Assembly (NCBI RefSeq): GCF_000518885.1
Contig: NZ_JAEL01000009.1
Coordinates: forward strand, 18,580 to 82,579
DNA length: 64,000 nucleotides
Direction: 5' to 3'
Source: Bacillus sp. J33
GTDB lineage: Bacteria; Bacillota; Bacilli; Bacillales; Cytobacillaceae
In this document: one piece after another, positions 36,110 through 43,907 of the stretch
How positions within the stretch are numbered: position 1 is the stretch's first letter
How the letters are laid out: each line of letters begins with the position of its first letter
Made by a program: the position numbers and the translations under genes
Notes under the pieces: generated by a model
Told to the model about the DNA's origin: nothing
Databases searched by the model: none
The model's input: the letters and a program-made list of their open reading frames with translations, nothing else

Positions 36110-36772
36110 ATGAATTCATATGCAGTTATATTTGATATGGATGGTGTCATTGTAGATAGTGAACCCGTTTTTAAAAGGCTGAATGAAGAATTGTTTCAAG
36201 AGTTAAATTTAACGGTGCCTGATGAGATACGATCACAATTTACAGGAGGGAGTGCCAATCGTAAATGGAGATTGATAAAAGAACACTGTGGAGTTACACA
36301 GCCTTTAGAGGAGCTTATTAGCTTTCAAAAAGATTTTTTCAGGTCAAGGAATGTCCGATTTGATGAGATTTTATTCCCGGGAGCACGCCCATTGCTAGAT
36401 ATGCTAAAAAAGCATGAAATTCCGGCAGCACTTGCATCCTCTTCAGATAGGGAACGAATTAATAAAGTTATAGACGATTGCAATCTCTATGGTTTTTTTG
36501 ATTCAGTAGTCAGTGGGGAGGTATTCGAGGAAAGCAAACCACATCCAGAAATCTTTCTTCATACCGCTGCAAAATTAGGAATGGAACCTGAAAGGTGTGT
36601 CGTCATTGAGGACTCCTTAAATGGATTAACTGCAGCTGCACGTGCTGGTATGAAGAAAATTGGAGTTAAGCATAAACAAATCCCTATGGATTTATCAATG
36701 GCAGATTATACTGTTTCATCCTTGGAGGAAATAGACCAATTGTTGTTAGAAAAAGTTTTGAAGAAATCATAA
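36110..36772 (+). CDS. HAD-superfamily sugar phosphatase / beta-phosphoglucomutase-like
   Basis: A 220-residue HAD subfamily IA protein. Motif I is FDMDGVIVDSEP (nucleophile Asp9 and general acid Asp11), motif II is ALASSSDRERI, motif III Lys is in EESKPHPEIF and motif IV is VIEDSLNGLTAA. The helical cap lies between residues 15 and 80. This group dephosphorylates sugar phosphates or isomerises beta-sugar phosphates. It has its own TAGGAGGG ribosome binding site and follows the aldolase by 54 bp across a terminator. It probably serves the same catabolic route, for example by removing a toxic phosphate ester. Confidence 0.82.
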   Translation: MNSYAVIFDMDGVIVDSEPVFKRLNEELFQELNLTVPDEIRSQFTGGSANRKWRLIKEHCGVTQPLEELISFQKDFFRSRNVRFDEILFPGARPLLDMLKKHEIPAALASSSDRERINKVIDDCNLYGFFDSVVSGEVFEESKPHPEIFLHTAAKLGMEPERCVVIEDSLNGLTAAARAGMKKIGVKHKQIPMDLSMADYTVSSLEEIDQLLLEKVLKKS

Positions 36773-37143
36773 ATTTAATTCTTTTAACTATGGCATTTTA
36801 GAGCTGATCAATGACCAAGGGCTCTCCCTTCTATCGAACCACTGAAAAAGCACTTTTTAAAAAATATGTCTGGACGGAGAAATTTTAAACAAAGATATCT
36901 AAGCGCACTGAAAACACCTTAGGCTTTATTATGGAAAGAAAAACCTACATCTACTCGGTTGAAAAAGCGAAGCGAAATTAAATAATCACATGGAAGTAAA
37001 AATAACTGCGCCCGTCCCTTTGCTGCTAAAGCTGGGAATAGGCGCTTTTTTTGAGAAATTGGGCTATTTCAAGAGGGTTATTGGCTGATCATGTCGAAAA
37101 TTTACATAGTAAAATTTTACAATTTAAGGAGTCCAATCAGATT
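36773..37143. other. Intergenic region with hairpin (stem-loop repeat copy 7)
   Basis: GCGCCCGTCCC (37008-37018) pairs with GGGAATAGGCGC (37034-37045) and is followed by TTTTTTT. It works as a terminator-like copy of the GCGC stem-loop family. Nothing else is seen; a frame running from 37051 into the next gene lacks a start site. Confidence 0.45.
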
Positions 37144-37758
37144 ATGAAAAAAAATGTACTGATCATTTTTGCCATTATCATCACTCTCTTTTTTGGCGAC
37201 CGATTTATAAGGCCGGGAATTGAATCCTCAGAAGATGAAAAAAAGAAGGAAGAAACCAAGATTAACAGAGACGAGCTGGAAGCTGAAGATTACGAGAAGA
37301 TTTTTAAAAAAGCTATGAAGGAAGCAGAAGGCTTTGGCATTAAAGACAGGGATATTGAAAGCTGGGTGGTAAGACAAATTGCATACAGGACAGTGGATAA
37401 TAAGCCAGCGTTAAATAAACAAGCACTAATAAACGAGGCCATGGAAAAGGTTCAATATGCGGATGCCTACATGGAATACGCTGAGGCGAAATATGGAGTT
37501 AGTGTTTCTGAGCAAGAGATGGAGGCCTTAGCAGAAGAGGAATTAAGCCAAGTATATGCAAAAGCATATGGGGTAACTCCAAAGGAGGCTCTATTAAAGA
37601 TTGAACGCAAGTCGCTCAAGCAGGCAGCGACTTTAAAAAAACTTTTTCCTATTTTAAAGGAAGAATATAATACAGATGATGACCATGTCGTATTAAGTGA
37701 ATATGCCAGTGAGGTAGAAAACTTTATGGCTGGGAATGGAATGGGGAGTAATACTTAG
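37144..37758 (+). CDS. Exported or membrane-anchored protein, possibly SurA-N-like
   Basis: A 204-residue protein with an N-terminal hydrophobic anchor (about residues 4-20, VLIIFAIIITLFFGD) and a highly charged helical rest. The region AEAKYGVSVSEQEMEALAEEELSQVYAKAYGVTPKEAL resembles the helical chaperone part of SurA/PrsA-like proteins, but no prolyl isomerase domain follows. The start is ATG at 37144 with TAAGGAG upstream; a frame from 37051 is longer but unsupported. A terminator follows. Function not known. Confidence 0.6.
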   Translation: MKKNVLIIFAIIITLFFGDRFIRPGIESSEDEKKKEETKINRDELEAEDYEKIFKKAMKEAEGFGIKDRDIESWVVRQIAYRTVDNKPALNKQALINEAMEKVQYADAYMEYAEAKYGVSVSEQEMEALAEEELSQVYAKAYGVTPKEALLKIERKSLKQAATLKKLFPILKEEYNTDDDHVVLSEYASEVENFMAGNGMGSNT

Positions 37759-37783
37759 TATTTAACCATTTTTCCTATTAGGA

Positions 37784-37811
37784 GCAATCCCGCAAAAGGG
37801 TTTGCTTTTTT
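37784..37811 (+). terminator. Terminator after the exported protein gene
   Basis: GCAATCCC pairs with GGGTTTGC (one mismatch) and is followed by TTTTTT. Confidence 0.6.
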
Positions 37812-37851
37812 ATTACCCTGGCTTAATACAAATTTTGATTATTCTAAAAAT

Positions 37852-37898
37852 CTATTATAATGATGACACTAACCAGAAAGGTGTTATCATTATAGTAG
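37852..37898. promoter_or_regulatory. Long inverted repeat upstream of ctaB
   Basis: CTATTATAATGATGACAC (37852-37869) and GTGTTATCATTATAGTAG (37881-37898) are near-perfect inverted copies with an 11-base loop. A TATAAT lies in each arm. It may be an operator covering a promoter for the ctaB unit. Confidence 0.4.
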
Positions 37899-37925
37899 AT
37901 TTCATTTTTGGAGAATGATTTTTCA

Positions 37926-38069
37926 ATGAAAAACGTTACGGTTCTACAAGGTCCGAACGAAGCTAAATATCATTTTTCCTATATAAATCAAGGGGAACGC
38001 TTTCTTATAGTATTCAGGCATATAGATAGAGATAATCAAGCAAAAGGGGAAAAGAACCATCATGAATGA
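37926..38069 (+). CDS. Possible 47-codon upstream ORF of ctaB
   Basis: A 47-residue frame with GGAG about twelve bases before its ATG ends in a TGA that overlaps the first codons of ctaB by eight bases. The product (MKNVTVLQGPNEAKYHFSY and on) has no membrane segment and no family I recognise. It could be a coupling leader or chance. Confidence 0.3.
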   Translation: MKNVTVLQGPNEAKYHFSYINQGERFLIVFRHIDRDNQAKGEKNHHE

Positions 38070-38979
38070 GGAAGAAAACGTAATAAGACAAAGCCAGCCT
38101 TTTTCAAAGATCCTGGCCAAAACCATTAAAACAGGGATTATTAAATCAAACCTGATTCCGATGTTCGCAGGATTAACATTGTCAATATATACGTATCAAT
38201 ACGGCCTCCTGGAGAAATTGCCGGAAATCATATTGGCTTTTATTGGTTCCAGTTTAGTAATGGGGGCAGCGGGGGCTTTTAATAATCTTTATGACCGGGA
38301 CATCGATTCGATCATGGAAAGAACGAAAAGCAGGCCAACTGTTACAGGAGAAATTAAGCCCAAACAAGTATTATGGCTCGGGATCATCATGTCTGTATTT
38401 GGGATCATAGCTCTTGCATTCACGACTCCTTTGGCAGCATTTCTGGGGTTTCTGGGGTTATTTTTTTATGTCGTCCCTTATACCATGTGGACTAAGAGGA
38501 AAACAGTTTACAATACGGAGGTCGGAAGCATTTCTGGTGCGATGCCGCCTCTTATTGGATGGGCTGCCATACATCCGGACATCACACATCCTGCTATCCT
38601 GGGGCTGTTTGTTATCACAGTCATCTGGCAAATGCCGCATTTCTATGCGATCGCAATCCGGAAACACGATGAATATAAAGCGGCAAACGTACCTATGCTG
38701 CCCGTTGTAAAAGGGGTTAGGAGAACGTATATCCAAACAAATATATATTTAGTCATTTTAATCGGGATAAGCTTTCTATTAGGGTCATTAAGCATTGGCC
38801 TTATGCTGGTAGCCCTGCTGCTGGGTGTTATCTGGCTGAGCTTAAGTGTTTACGGCTATAAGCGGATGGATCCTGAAAAGTGGGCGAAATCGCTGTTTAT
38901 TTTCTCCCTGGTTCATATGACAGTCCTGTTTTCAACAGTCATTATCTACTCTCTTATGGGGATTATTTTTGATTTGTAA
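38062..38979 (+). CDS. ctaB: Protoheme IX farnesyltransferase (heme O synthase)
   Basis: A 305-residue UbiA-family prenyltransferase that adds a farnesyl group to heme b, giving heme O for terminal oxidases. The first Asp-rich motif NNLYDRDIDSIMERT is near residues 74-88 and the family block GAMPPLIGW near 160, with TVIWQMPHFYAIAIRKHDEYKAAN after it. Eight to nine membrane helices are present. GAAAAGGGGA precedes the ATG. No cta genes are adjacent, so this is probably a lone copy of the CtaO type found in addition to the cta operon. Confidence 0.88.
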   Translation: MNEEENVIRQSQPFSKILAKTIKTGIIKSNLIPMFAGLTLSIYTYQYGLLEKLPEIILAFIGSSLVMGAAGAFNNLYDRDIDSIMERTKSRPTVTGEIKPKQVLWLGIIMSVFGIIALAFTTPLAAFLGFLGLFFYVVPYTMWTKRKTVYNTEVGSISGAMPPLIGWAAIHPDITHPAILGLFVITVIWQMPHFYAIAIRKHDEYKAANVPMLPVVKGVRRTYIQTNIYLVILIGISFLLGSLSIGLMLVALLLGVIWLSLSVYGYKRMDPEKWAKSLFIFSLVHMTVLFSTVIIYSLMGIIFDL

Positions 38980-38990
38980 AAAGAAGGGTG

Positions 38991-39206
38991 TTTTCGTAAA
39001 GATTGTTGCTTTTCGGATGGTTAACTAAGTTTAACCAACTGAGTTGATTGTAGCGGAGGGCACTTGACTCCTGTGGGAAGAGAGGGAAGTGGGAGACCCC
39101 ACAGGCGAAGCCGAGGAGGCTCTCATTCCTCCCCGCGGAAAGCAAGTGCCCGTAGCGGAAATCAACCGGCAGAAATTCTATGTAAAACAACAATTTAGGA
39201 GAAAAG
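38991..39206. repeat. MITE-like element, copy B
   Basis: The left end TTTTCGTAAAGATTGTTGCT and a degraded inverted right end AACAACAATTTAGGAGAAAA (about 39187-39206) flank the core GAGTTGATTGTAGCGG, GACTCCTGTGGG, GAGACCCCACAGG, CCGAGGAGGCTCTC, CCCGCGGAAAGCAAGTG, GCGGAAATCAAC. It is the best-preserved of the copies here and inserts just after ctaB. Confidence 0.7.
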
Positions 39207-39215
39207 AGCCAAAGA

Positions 39216-39250
39216 AAAAGACACACTGAAGCTTTCAGTGTGTCTTTTAA
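39216..39250. terminator. Bidirectional terminator between ctaB and the HAAS gene
   Basis: AAAAGACACACTGAA (39216-39230) pairs perfectly with TTCAGTGTGTCTTTT (39234-39248) around a three-base loop. Confidence 0.75.
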
Positions 39251-39272
39251 TAGTAAAAAAGATTAGCAGCAG

Positions 39273-40289
39273 TTAAGCAAGAGGCTTATCGGACGATATT
39301 CTAGACTTGCGGATGCCATCAAAGATGCTAATGCCGTCATAGATCAGGAAGGTTATGATCATACCTCCGATCAGCCAATTTTTAAATTGTGCGGCAGATA
39401 TGGAGAATAAGTCGGCCATATAGGCAACAAATTCCTGCTGGAGTAAATTCGGATTTAATACGATGAAGATGAAAACGATGGCTGCGAACAGTTCAAGAAC
39501 AGTGTTGTAGATGGCCATTCTTTTTGTCCATTGGCCGGCAATTAATTTGTAAAGAGCCAATCCAACTTCGAGTGCAATGATGACAACCACGATCGGCCAA
39601 TAGCTGAGCAGAACTTCTTGATTGACCGCTGGGATTTTGAATTCCAGGTCTTCTCCGCCGCCTCTATAGATACCTATAAGGCGGTCAGCATAAAAGTAAA
39701 GTGTTGCCCAAATTGCTGTCCACATTAAGCTTCCAAAAACCTCAAACTTTGTAATGGCCTTTTTCTTGGGGATATAGGTGATGTTTTTCAAATCATCGGG
39801 AGTCCATGGCTTTAAACTTGGTGATAAAGGATGCTGATCTTTTCCTTTATCTACCCGTTCGATCATGGCAAACACGATCGTCAGCCAGAAGAACACCTGG
39901 ATGGCGACTTCAATGAGCCTCCAAATTCCTTCCCCCATAAAATGGAGCATTACGTTCACAATTGTATCACCCTGGCTAAAATCAAAAATAAACTCCGCAG
40001 CAATGGAAATCAGCGCGATTGCAGCGGCAATCGGTAAGATCATTTTTAATAGTGATACATATACATCAAAGTAGCGCGGCCCAATGAGATGCATAGGCTG
40101 GTCCCGGTATCCGCTTGCTAATGCAGCCGGATTTCCCAGTTTCTTAAGGACCTCCTTAATATCTTCTTCACTATATTCATCTGGAAGCATATCCTCAATG
40201 GTTGAACGCAGCTCGAGTGCAATATCTGCACGGTTTTTTTCAGGCAGCCTGCGAGTGACTTCCTGTATATAAACTTCAATCAAATTCAT
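39273..40289 (-). CDS. HAAS-domain membrane protein
   Basis: A 338-residue protein with an N-terminal cytoplasmic HAAS signalling domain (MNLIEVYIQEVTRRLPEKNRADIALELRS-type, ending with LGNPAALASGYRDQPMHLIGPRYFD), followed by about six membrane helices. HAAS proteins are paired with PadR regulators in firmicutes and are thought to be signalling or membrane-sensing partners. The start at 40289 lies inside the 3' end of the PadR gene (14-bp overlap), so the two are one transcription unit. The extracellular signal is unknown. Confidence 0.8.
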   Translation of the reverse strand: MNLIEVYIQEVTRRLPEKNRADIALELRSTIEDMLPDEYSEEDIKEVLKKLGNPAALASGYRDQPMHLIGPRYFDVYVSLLKMILPIAAAIALISIAAEFIFDFSQGDTIVNVMLHFMGEGIWRLIEVAIQVFFWLTIVFAMIERVDKGKDQHPLSPSLKPWTPDDLKNITYIPKKKAITKFEVFGSLMWTAIWATLYFYADRLIGIYRGGGEDLEFKIPAVNQEVLLSYWPIVVVIIALEVGLALYKLIAGQWTKRMAIYNTVLELFAAIVFIFIVLNPNLLQQEFVAYMADLFSISAAQFKNWLIGGMIITFLIYDGISIFDGIRKSRISSDKPLA

Positions 40290-40623
40290 CTTCCTCATCC
40301 CCTTTTAATAGCCTATTAAGTTCCATGGAATTTTTTATCCATTCCTTTCTTAACTGCAAAAAGGTCTCCAATCCAAACTCACTTAACACATAATATTTCC
40401 GCGGCCGGCTCTCAGACGTATCCCAGCTGCTTGTGACAAGCTCCTGTTTTTCTAAACGGCGAAGCAATGGATACAGGGTGCTTTGATCTATGGTTATGCC
40501 TGAGTCCTCCAATAATTGAACAAGTGAATAACCATACTGCGGTGTTCGCAGCTGGCTCAAAACGGCTAATGTCAGCGTGCCCCTCCTAAGCTCTGTCGTT
40601 AACGAATTTAATAAAGTGCTCAT
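40276..40623 (-). CDS. PadR-family transcriptional regulator
   Basis: A 115-residue PadR-type (PadR-s1) winged-helix regulator. The hallmark RRGTLTLAVLSQLRTPQYGYSLVQLLEDSGI is followed by DQSTLYPLLRRLEKQELVTSSW and the wing SRPRKYYVLSEFG. A short C-terminal helix follows. GGTGGGTGA precedes the ATG at 40623. The gene is first in a two-gene unit with the HAAS protein and probably represses it through the duplicated sites directly upstream. Confidence 0.85.
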   Translation of the reverse strand: MSTLLNSLTTELRRGTLTLAVLSQLRTPQYGYSLVQLLEDSGITIDQSTLYPLLRRLEKQELVTSSWDTSESRPRKYYVLSEFGLETFLQLRKEWIKNSMELNRLLKGDEEDEFD

Positions 40624-40642
40624 TCACCCACCTCACTTTTTA

Positions 40643-40692
40643 TATACTATATGTCATACACTATATGGTTTATACTATGTATCATACAGTAT
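40643..40692. promoter_or_regulatory. Tandem candidate PadR operator
   Basis: TATACTAT...CATACACTAT (40643-40664) and TATACTAT...CATACAGTAT (40671-40692) are two near-identical 22-bp units 28 bp apart, 20-70 bp upstream of the padR start. Each has an ATACT/AGTAT-type dyad. Confidence 0.5.
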
Positions 40693-40881
40693 TGTTGTGA
40701 CAATAACAATATATTTTTTAAGATAGATGATTATGCCCACTAAAGCAGCTTGACAGGAGTGATGATCTAGCGGTCAAATTAATATTTCAGCAAGTGATTC
40801 TCCAATTGTAACCCTTCCGATTATTTGACTCCCTAGACTGATACACTCAAAGAGAAGATAAACTTCTAGGGGGAAATGAGA

Positions 40882-41499
40882 ATGAAAAAAATGATTTTGT
40901 TTTTAAGCTTGATCATGGGGCTGGCGGCCTGTTCTGCGGCTGATGAAAGCACAGAAACAAAGAAGGAGGCTGCGAAAGATAAACAGGCTGAGGAAAATGA
41001 ATCCGTTGAAGTGGATAAAGGGCTGCTGAATGTAGAGGTTACTTTGCCAGCTTCCATGTTTGAAGGAGAAGACATGGATAGCTCCATTGCGGAGGCAGAG
41101 AAAGAAGGCATCAAAGTTACAAAGAATGATGATGGATCTGTCACCTATAAAATGTCCAAAAGCAAGCATAAGGAAATGATGAAGGAAATCGAAGCAGAAC
41201 TTCAGAAAACGGTTGAGGATACAAAGAATGGCGAGGATTACGCGTCTGTAAAGGAAGTAACGTATAACAAAGATTTCTCAGAGTTCACACTCGAAGTGGA
41301 AAGAGAAGCCTATGAAAATAGCTTTGATGGCTTTGCCGTGTTTGGGCTTGGTCTGTCAGGTATGTACTATCAATTATTCACCGGTGTTGATCCGGATGAC
41401 TATGAAGTGAAAATCTTCGTGAAGGATACGGCAACTTGAGAGGTATTTGATGAGGTTGTTTATCCGGATGCGATGGAAGAATCAGGAGAAGAATCATAA
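40882..41499 (+). pseudogene. Lipoprotein gene with a premature in-frame TGA
   Basis: The intact frame (40882-41439) encodes 185 residues with a lipoprotein signal (lipobox LAAC) and a charged exported domain. At 41437 a TGA follows KDTAT, and the same frame continues for another 19 codons (EVFDEVVYPDAMEESGEES) to a TAA at 41497. A single change from GGA (Gly) would give the TGA, since ATGEVFDEVV is a natural reading. The ribosome binding site AGGGGG fits ATG 40882 better than the ATG at 40876. The truncated form may still work. No family recognised. Confidence 0.6.
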
Positions 41500-41504
41500 A
41501 TGAT

Positions 41505-41544
41505 ATTGCCTGCCCTCATTATAAAATAGGGCAGGCAATTTTTT
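41505..41544. terminator. Bidirectional terminator
   Basis: ATTGCCTGCCCT (41505-41516) and AGGGCAGGCAAT (41528-41539) form a perfect 12-bp stem followed by TTTTT, between the converging lipoprotein and atoE-like genes. Confidence 0.8.
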
Positions 41545-41550
41545 ATTGAA

Positions 41551-42894
41551 TTAAAACACCATCGGAATAAACGTAACCCCAACTACTGCAATAACAAACA
41601 AAATAATAAGCGAAACCAAGCAATATCCCCAAATATCTTTTAAAGATAATCCTGACAAGCCTAAAGCCGGGAGCACAAAGAATGGCTGCAGTAAATTCGT
41701 TACTAGATCCCCAATTGAGACTGTGTTGATAGCTATTGATACAGGGATTCCCATCGTTTGTGCAGCTTCTACCATGATAGGGCCCTGGATTTGCCACTGG
41801 CCTCCAGCTGATGGCACAAAAATATTAACGATTGAGGCAGATAATAGACTGAAAAAGGGGAAAGTGAAATCGTTTGAAATGGCCACAATGCCGTTTGAAA
41901 TCATGACAATTAAACCTGAACCAATCATCATACCCATGATTCCAGCGTAAAAAGGGAATTGAAGGGCGATGCCGCCGGCTGATGGCATGGCGCTGGTAAT
42001 GGCGCTAATATAGCTCTTGGGAGAGCCATGTAAGGCCAATCCAAGGATGATAAAGCCAAAATTCAGGATGTTAAGGTCAAGATTGAAGCCATTTTTGGAA
42101 AAATACATAAATAGCCAGATTGCACCTATCCCGACGATTAGATAGTTTAATACTTTGCTATTGTCCAAGCGTTCCGCCAGGCTTGGTGCATTTTCAAGTG
42201 AAGCAGGTGATGTTTCCATGCTGGCTGCAATTTCATCGTTTTTATTAAAAGGAATGGCCTCATCTGATTTAGGCATCATTTTAATATAAGCAAAAATGAC
42301 AGCAGCCAATCCGGCTAATGCGACAAACAGCATAGTCGGGCTCAAGATTGTTTCTGTTAATGGTATTAGGCCAATTTTCTCTTCTAAGGAGTGCTGTGGA
42401 GTATTCACTAGGAGAGGTGCTGTTAATGTAATGCTGATTGGGAGTATGGCAATCGTTGCGGTGTATGCTGCTGCTATGAGAATTCGAAAGTCTGCTGTCT
42501 GGACGTTTCTTGCTACTTCCATTGCAAAGAGCGTTCCTAATACAAACCCTAAACCCCAGCTTAAATAACCGCCAACAGCAGCGACAATCATGGTAATAAT
42601 GATAGCTGACTTCTGGGTTTTTGGAATGGTCGCTCCTTTTTGAACCCATTTTTGGACAAGGGGTGCCTTAACAAGCGCATAACCCGTAATAATAATTAAG
42701 ATCATTTGTGTAGTAAAAGCCAAAAACCCCCAAAAACCGTTGTACCAGTGTTCAATCATGCCAAAGAAGCTTTCGCCTGTCATGACCATGCCCATAGCCA
42801 AAACAATCAGGGTAAGAAGCAAGGCAAAAATGAATGCATTGGGTAAATACTTTTCAACACCAACTTTAAAGCTTTGCGAAATGGTTCTTAACAT
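41551..42894 (-). CDS. Short-chain fatty acid transporter, AtoE-like
   Basis: A 447-residue transporter of the AtoE/TIGR00366 family, importing short-chain fatty acids such as acetoacetate or butyrate. About ten to twelve membrane helices; the motif FWGFLAFTTQMILIIITGYALV near the N-terminus and VNIFVPSAGGQWQIQGPI in the C-terminal half are characteristic. AAGGAGG precedes the ATG at 42894 by seven bases. It is divergent from a TetR gene, with a twin operator next to its -10 box and a cre-like site in the leader. Together with the acyl-CoA ligase and thiolase it forms a fatty-acid use module. Confidence 0.85.
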   Translation of the reverse strand: MLRTISQSFKVGVEKYLPNAFIFALLLTLIVLAMGMVMTGESFFGMIEHWYNGFWGFLAFTTQMILIIITGYALVKAPLVQKWVQKGATIPKTQKSAIIITMIVAAVGGYLSWGLGFVLGTLFAMEVARNVQTADFRILIAAAYTATIAILPISITLTAPLLVNTPQHSLEEKIGLIPLTETILSPTMLFVALAGLAAVIFAYIKMMPKSDEAIPFNKNDEIAASMETSPASLENAPSLAERLDNSKVLNYLIVGIGAIWLFMYFSKNGFNLDLNILNFGFIILGLALHGSPKSYISAITSAMPSAGGIALQFPFYAGIMGMMIGSGLIVMISNGIVAISNDFTFPFFSLLSASIVNIFVPSAGGQWQIQGPIMVEAAQTMGIPVSIAINTVSIGDLVTNLLQPFFVLPALGLSGLSLKDIWGYCLVSLIILFVIAVVGVTFIPMVF

Positions 42895-42943
42895 TTAAAT
42901 CCTCCTTTAATTTGATTCTTATTTTCTTGGTATTAGACTTTTA

Positions 42944-42957
42944 AAAAAGCGCTTACA
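42944..42957 (-). promoter_or_regulatory. cre-like site in the atoE leader
   Basis: On the minus strand TGTAAGCGCTTTTT fits the first ten positions of the CcpA cre consensus (TGnAARCGnTnnCA) but not the last CA. It lies about 35 bases downstream of the predicted start of transcription, a position suited to roadblock repression by glucose. Confidence 0.4.
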
Positions 42958-42998
42958 TATTCGCAGAAAACAGGTTGACGAAGCAGGTATCACTTGAG

Positions 42999-43047
42999 AT
43001 TATATAAACTATAGTCTATGAGTGTAGTTTTACAAACCGCAGTCTAA
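42999..43047. promoter_or_regulatory. Twin TetR operator and -10 box of the atoE gene
   Basis: AAACTATAGTCTAT (43006-43019) and AAACCGCAGTCTAA (43034-43047) share the AGTCTA half and lie 28 bp apart. On the minus strand a TATAAT (43004-42999) directly abuts the first site. The same layout recurs before the acyl-CoA ligase gene. Confidence 0.55.
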
Positions 43048-43091
43048 TTGTCAAGTTTATTTTTAATTTTCTGAAAAGGGATGATTGTCGG

Positions 43092-43685
43092 GTGAATAAA
43101 AGGCAGCTGCAAGCATTGGAGACGAAGAAAAGAATTTTGAATGTTGCTTTGGAATTGTTTCAGGAGAAGAGCTTCAGTAATGTGACGGTTGATGAGATCA
43201 TTGAAAAAGCCCAAACCTCCAAAGGGGCATTTTATAATCATTTTAAAAGCAAGCATGATATTTTCTTTGAAAAGTTTCAGGAAGTTGACCAGTATTATGT
43301 ACAGAAATTAGAGCCGGAATTTCATTTATTCCATTCTGCCGAGGAAAAACTCCGGTGGTTTTTCTTTAAGCAGATGGAGTATATCGAGATAAATCTTGGC
43401 TGGGACGTTATTAGAACCATTTACGAGCATGAGCTCAATGTTGAAGCAGAAAGCTTTTTTTTAATACCTGACAGGCCGCTTTACCAAATCCTAAGAAGGT
43501 TATGTGACGAAGGAAAACGAGACGGGGAGCTTCGAACAGATCTTTCCACAGACGAAATGGTTGATATATTTGCCCGAACCATAAGAGGAATCCTATATGA
43601 TTGGGGCATCAATAAAGGATCTTTTTCACTGCAAAAAGAGCAGAGCTTTTTATTTGATGCGGTGATAAGAGGGTTAAAAAAATAA
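43092..43685 (+). CDS. TetR-family regulator of the fatty-acid module
   Basis: A 197-residue TetR regulator. The N-terminal HTH is clear (KRILNVALELFQEKSFSNVTVDEIIEKAQTSKGAFYNHFKSKHDIF) and the C-terminal 140 residues form the ligand domain, which for this setting could bind an acyl-CoA. The start is GTG at 43092 with AAGGG about eleven bases upstream. It lies between the atoE-like gene and the ligase gene. Four matching AGACT/AGTCT sites in the two control regions are its probable targets. Confidence 0.85.
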   Translation: MNKRQLQALETKKRILNVALELFQEKSFSNVTVDEIIEKAQTSKGAFYNHFKSKHDIFFEKFQEVDQYYVQKLEPEFHLFHSAEEKLRWFFFKQMEYIEINLGWDVIRTIYEHELNVEAESFFLIPDRPLYQILRRLCDEGKRDGELRTDLSTDEMVDIFARTIRGILYDWGINKGSFSLQKEQSFLFDAVIRGLKK

Positions 43686-43816
43686 TAGATATGGAGTTAA
43701 TAGGCCCCCATTTAAGGTGCCTTTTTCTTTTGAGATAGAAATGTGCAGGTATCTATTATTTCTAGCTGAAAGAACATAAAACAAACAATTTCTGAATATA
43801 AAAAATATTGACGCAT

Positions 43817-43863
43817 AGACTGCAGTCTGTAAAAATAATATTAAAGACTATAGTCTATATAAT
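43817..43863. promoter_or_regulatory. Twin TetR operator and -10 box of the acyl-CoA ligase gene
   Basis: Perfect palindromes AGACTGCAGTCT (43817-43828) and AGACTATAGTCT (43845-43856) are 28 bp apart. TATAAT (43858-43863) starts just one base after the second, the mirror of the atoE promoter layout. Binding would block the promoter. Confidence 0.6.
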
Positions 43864-43907
43864 CCTCTGGTTTTTTGAAAGCGTATACAAAAGGGAAGGT
43901 GGTCTAT

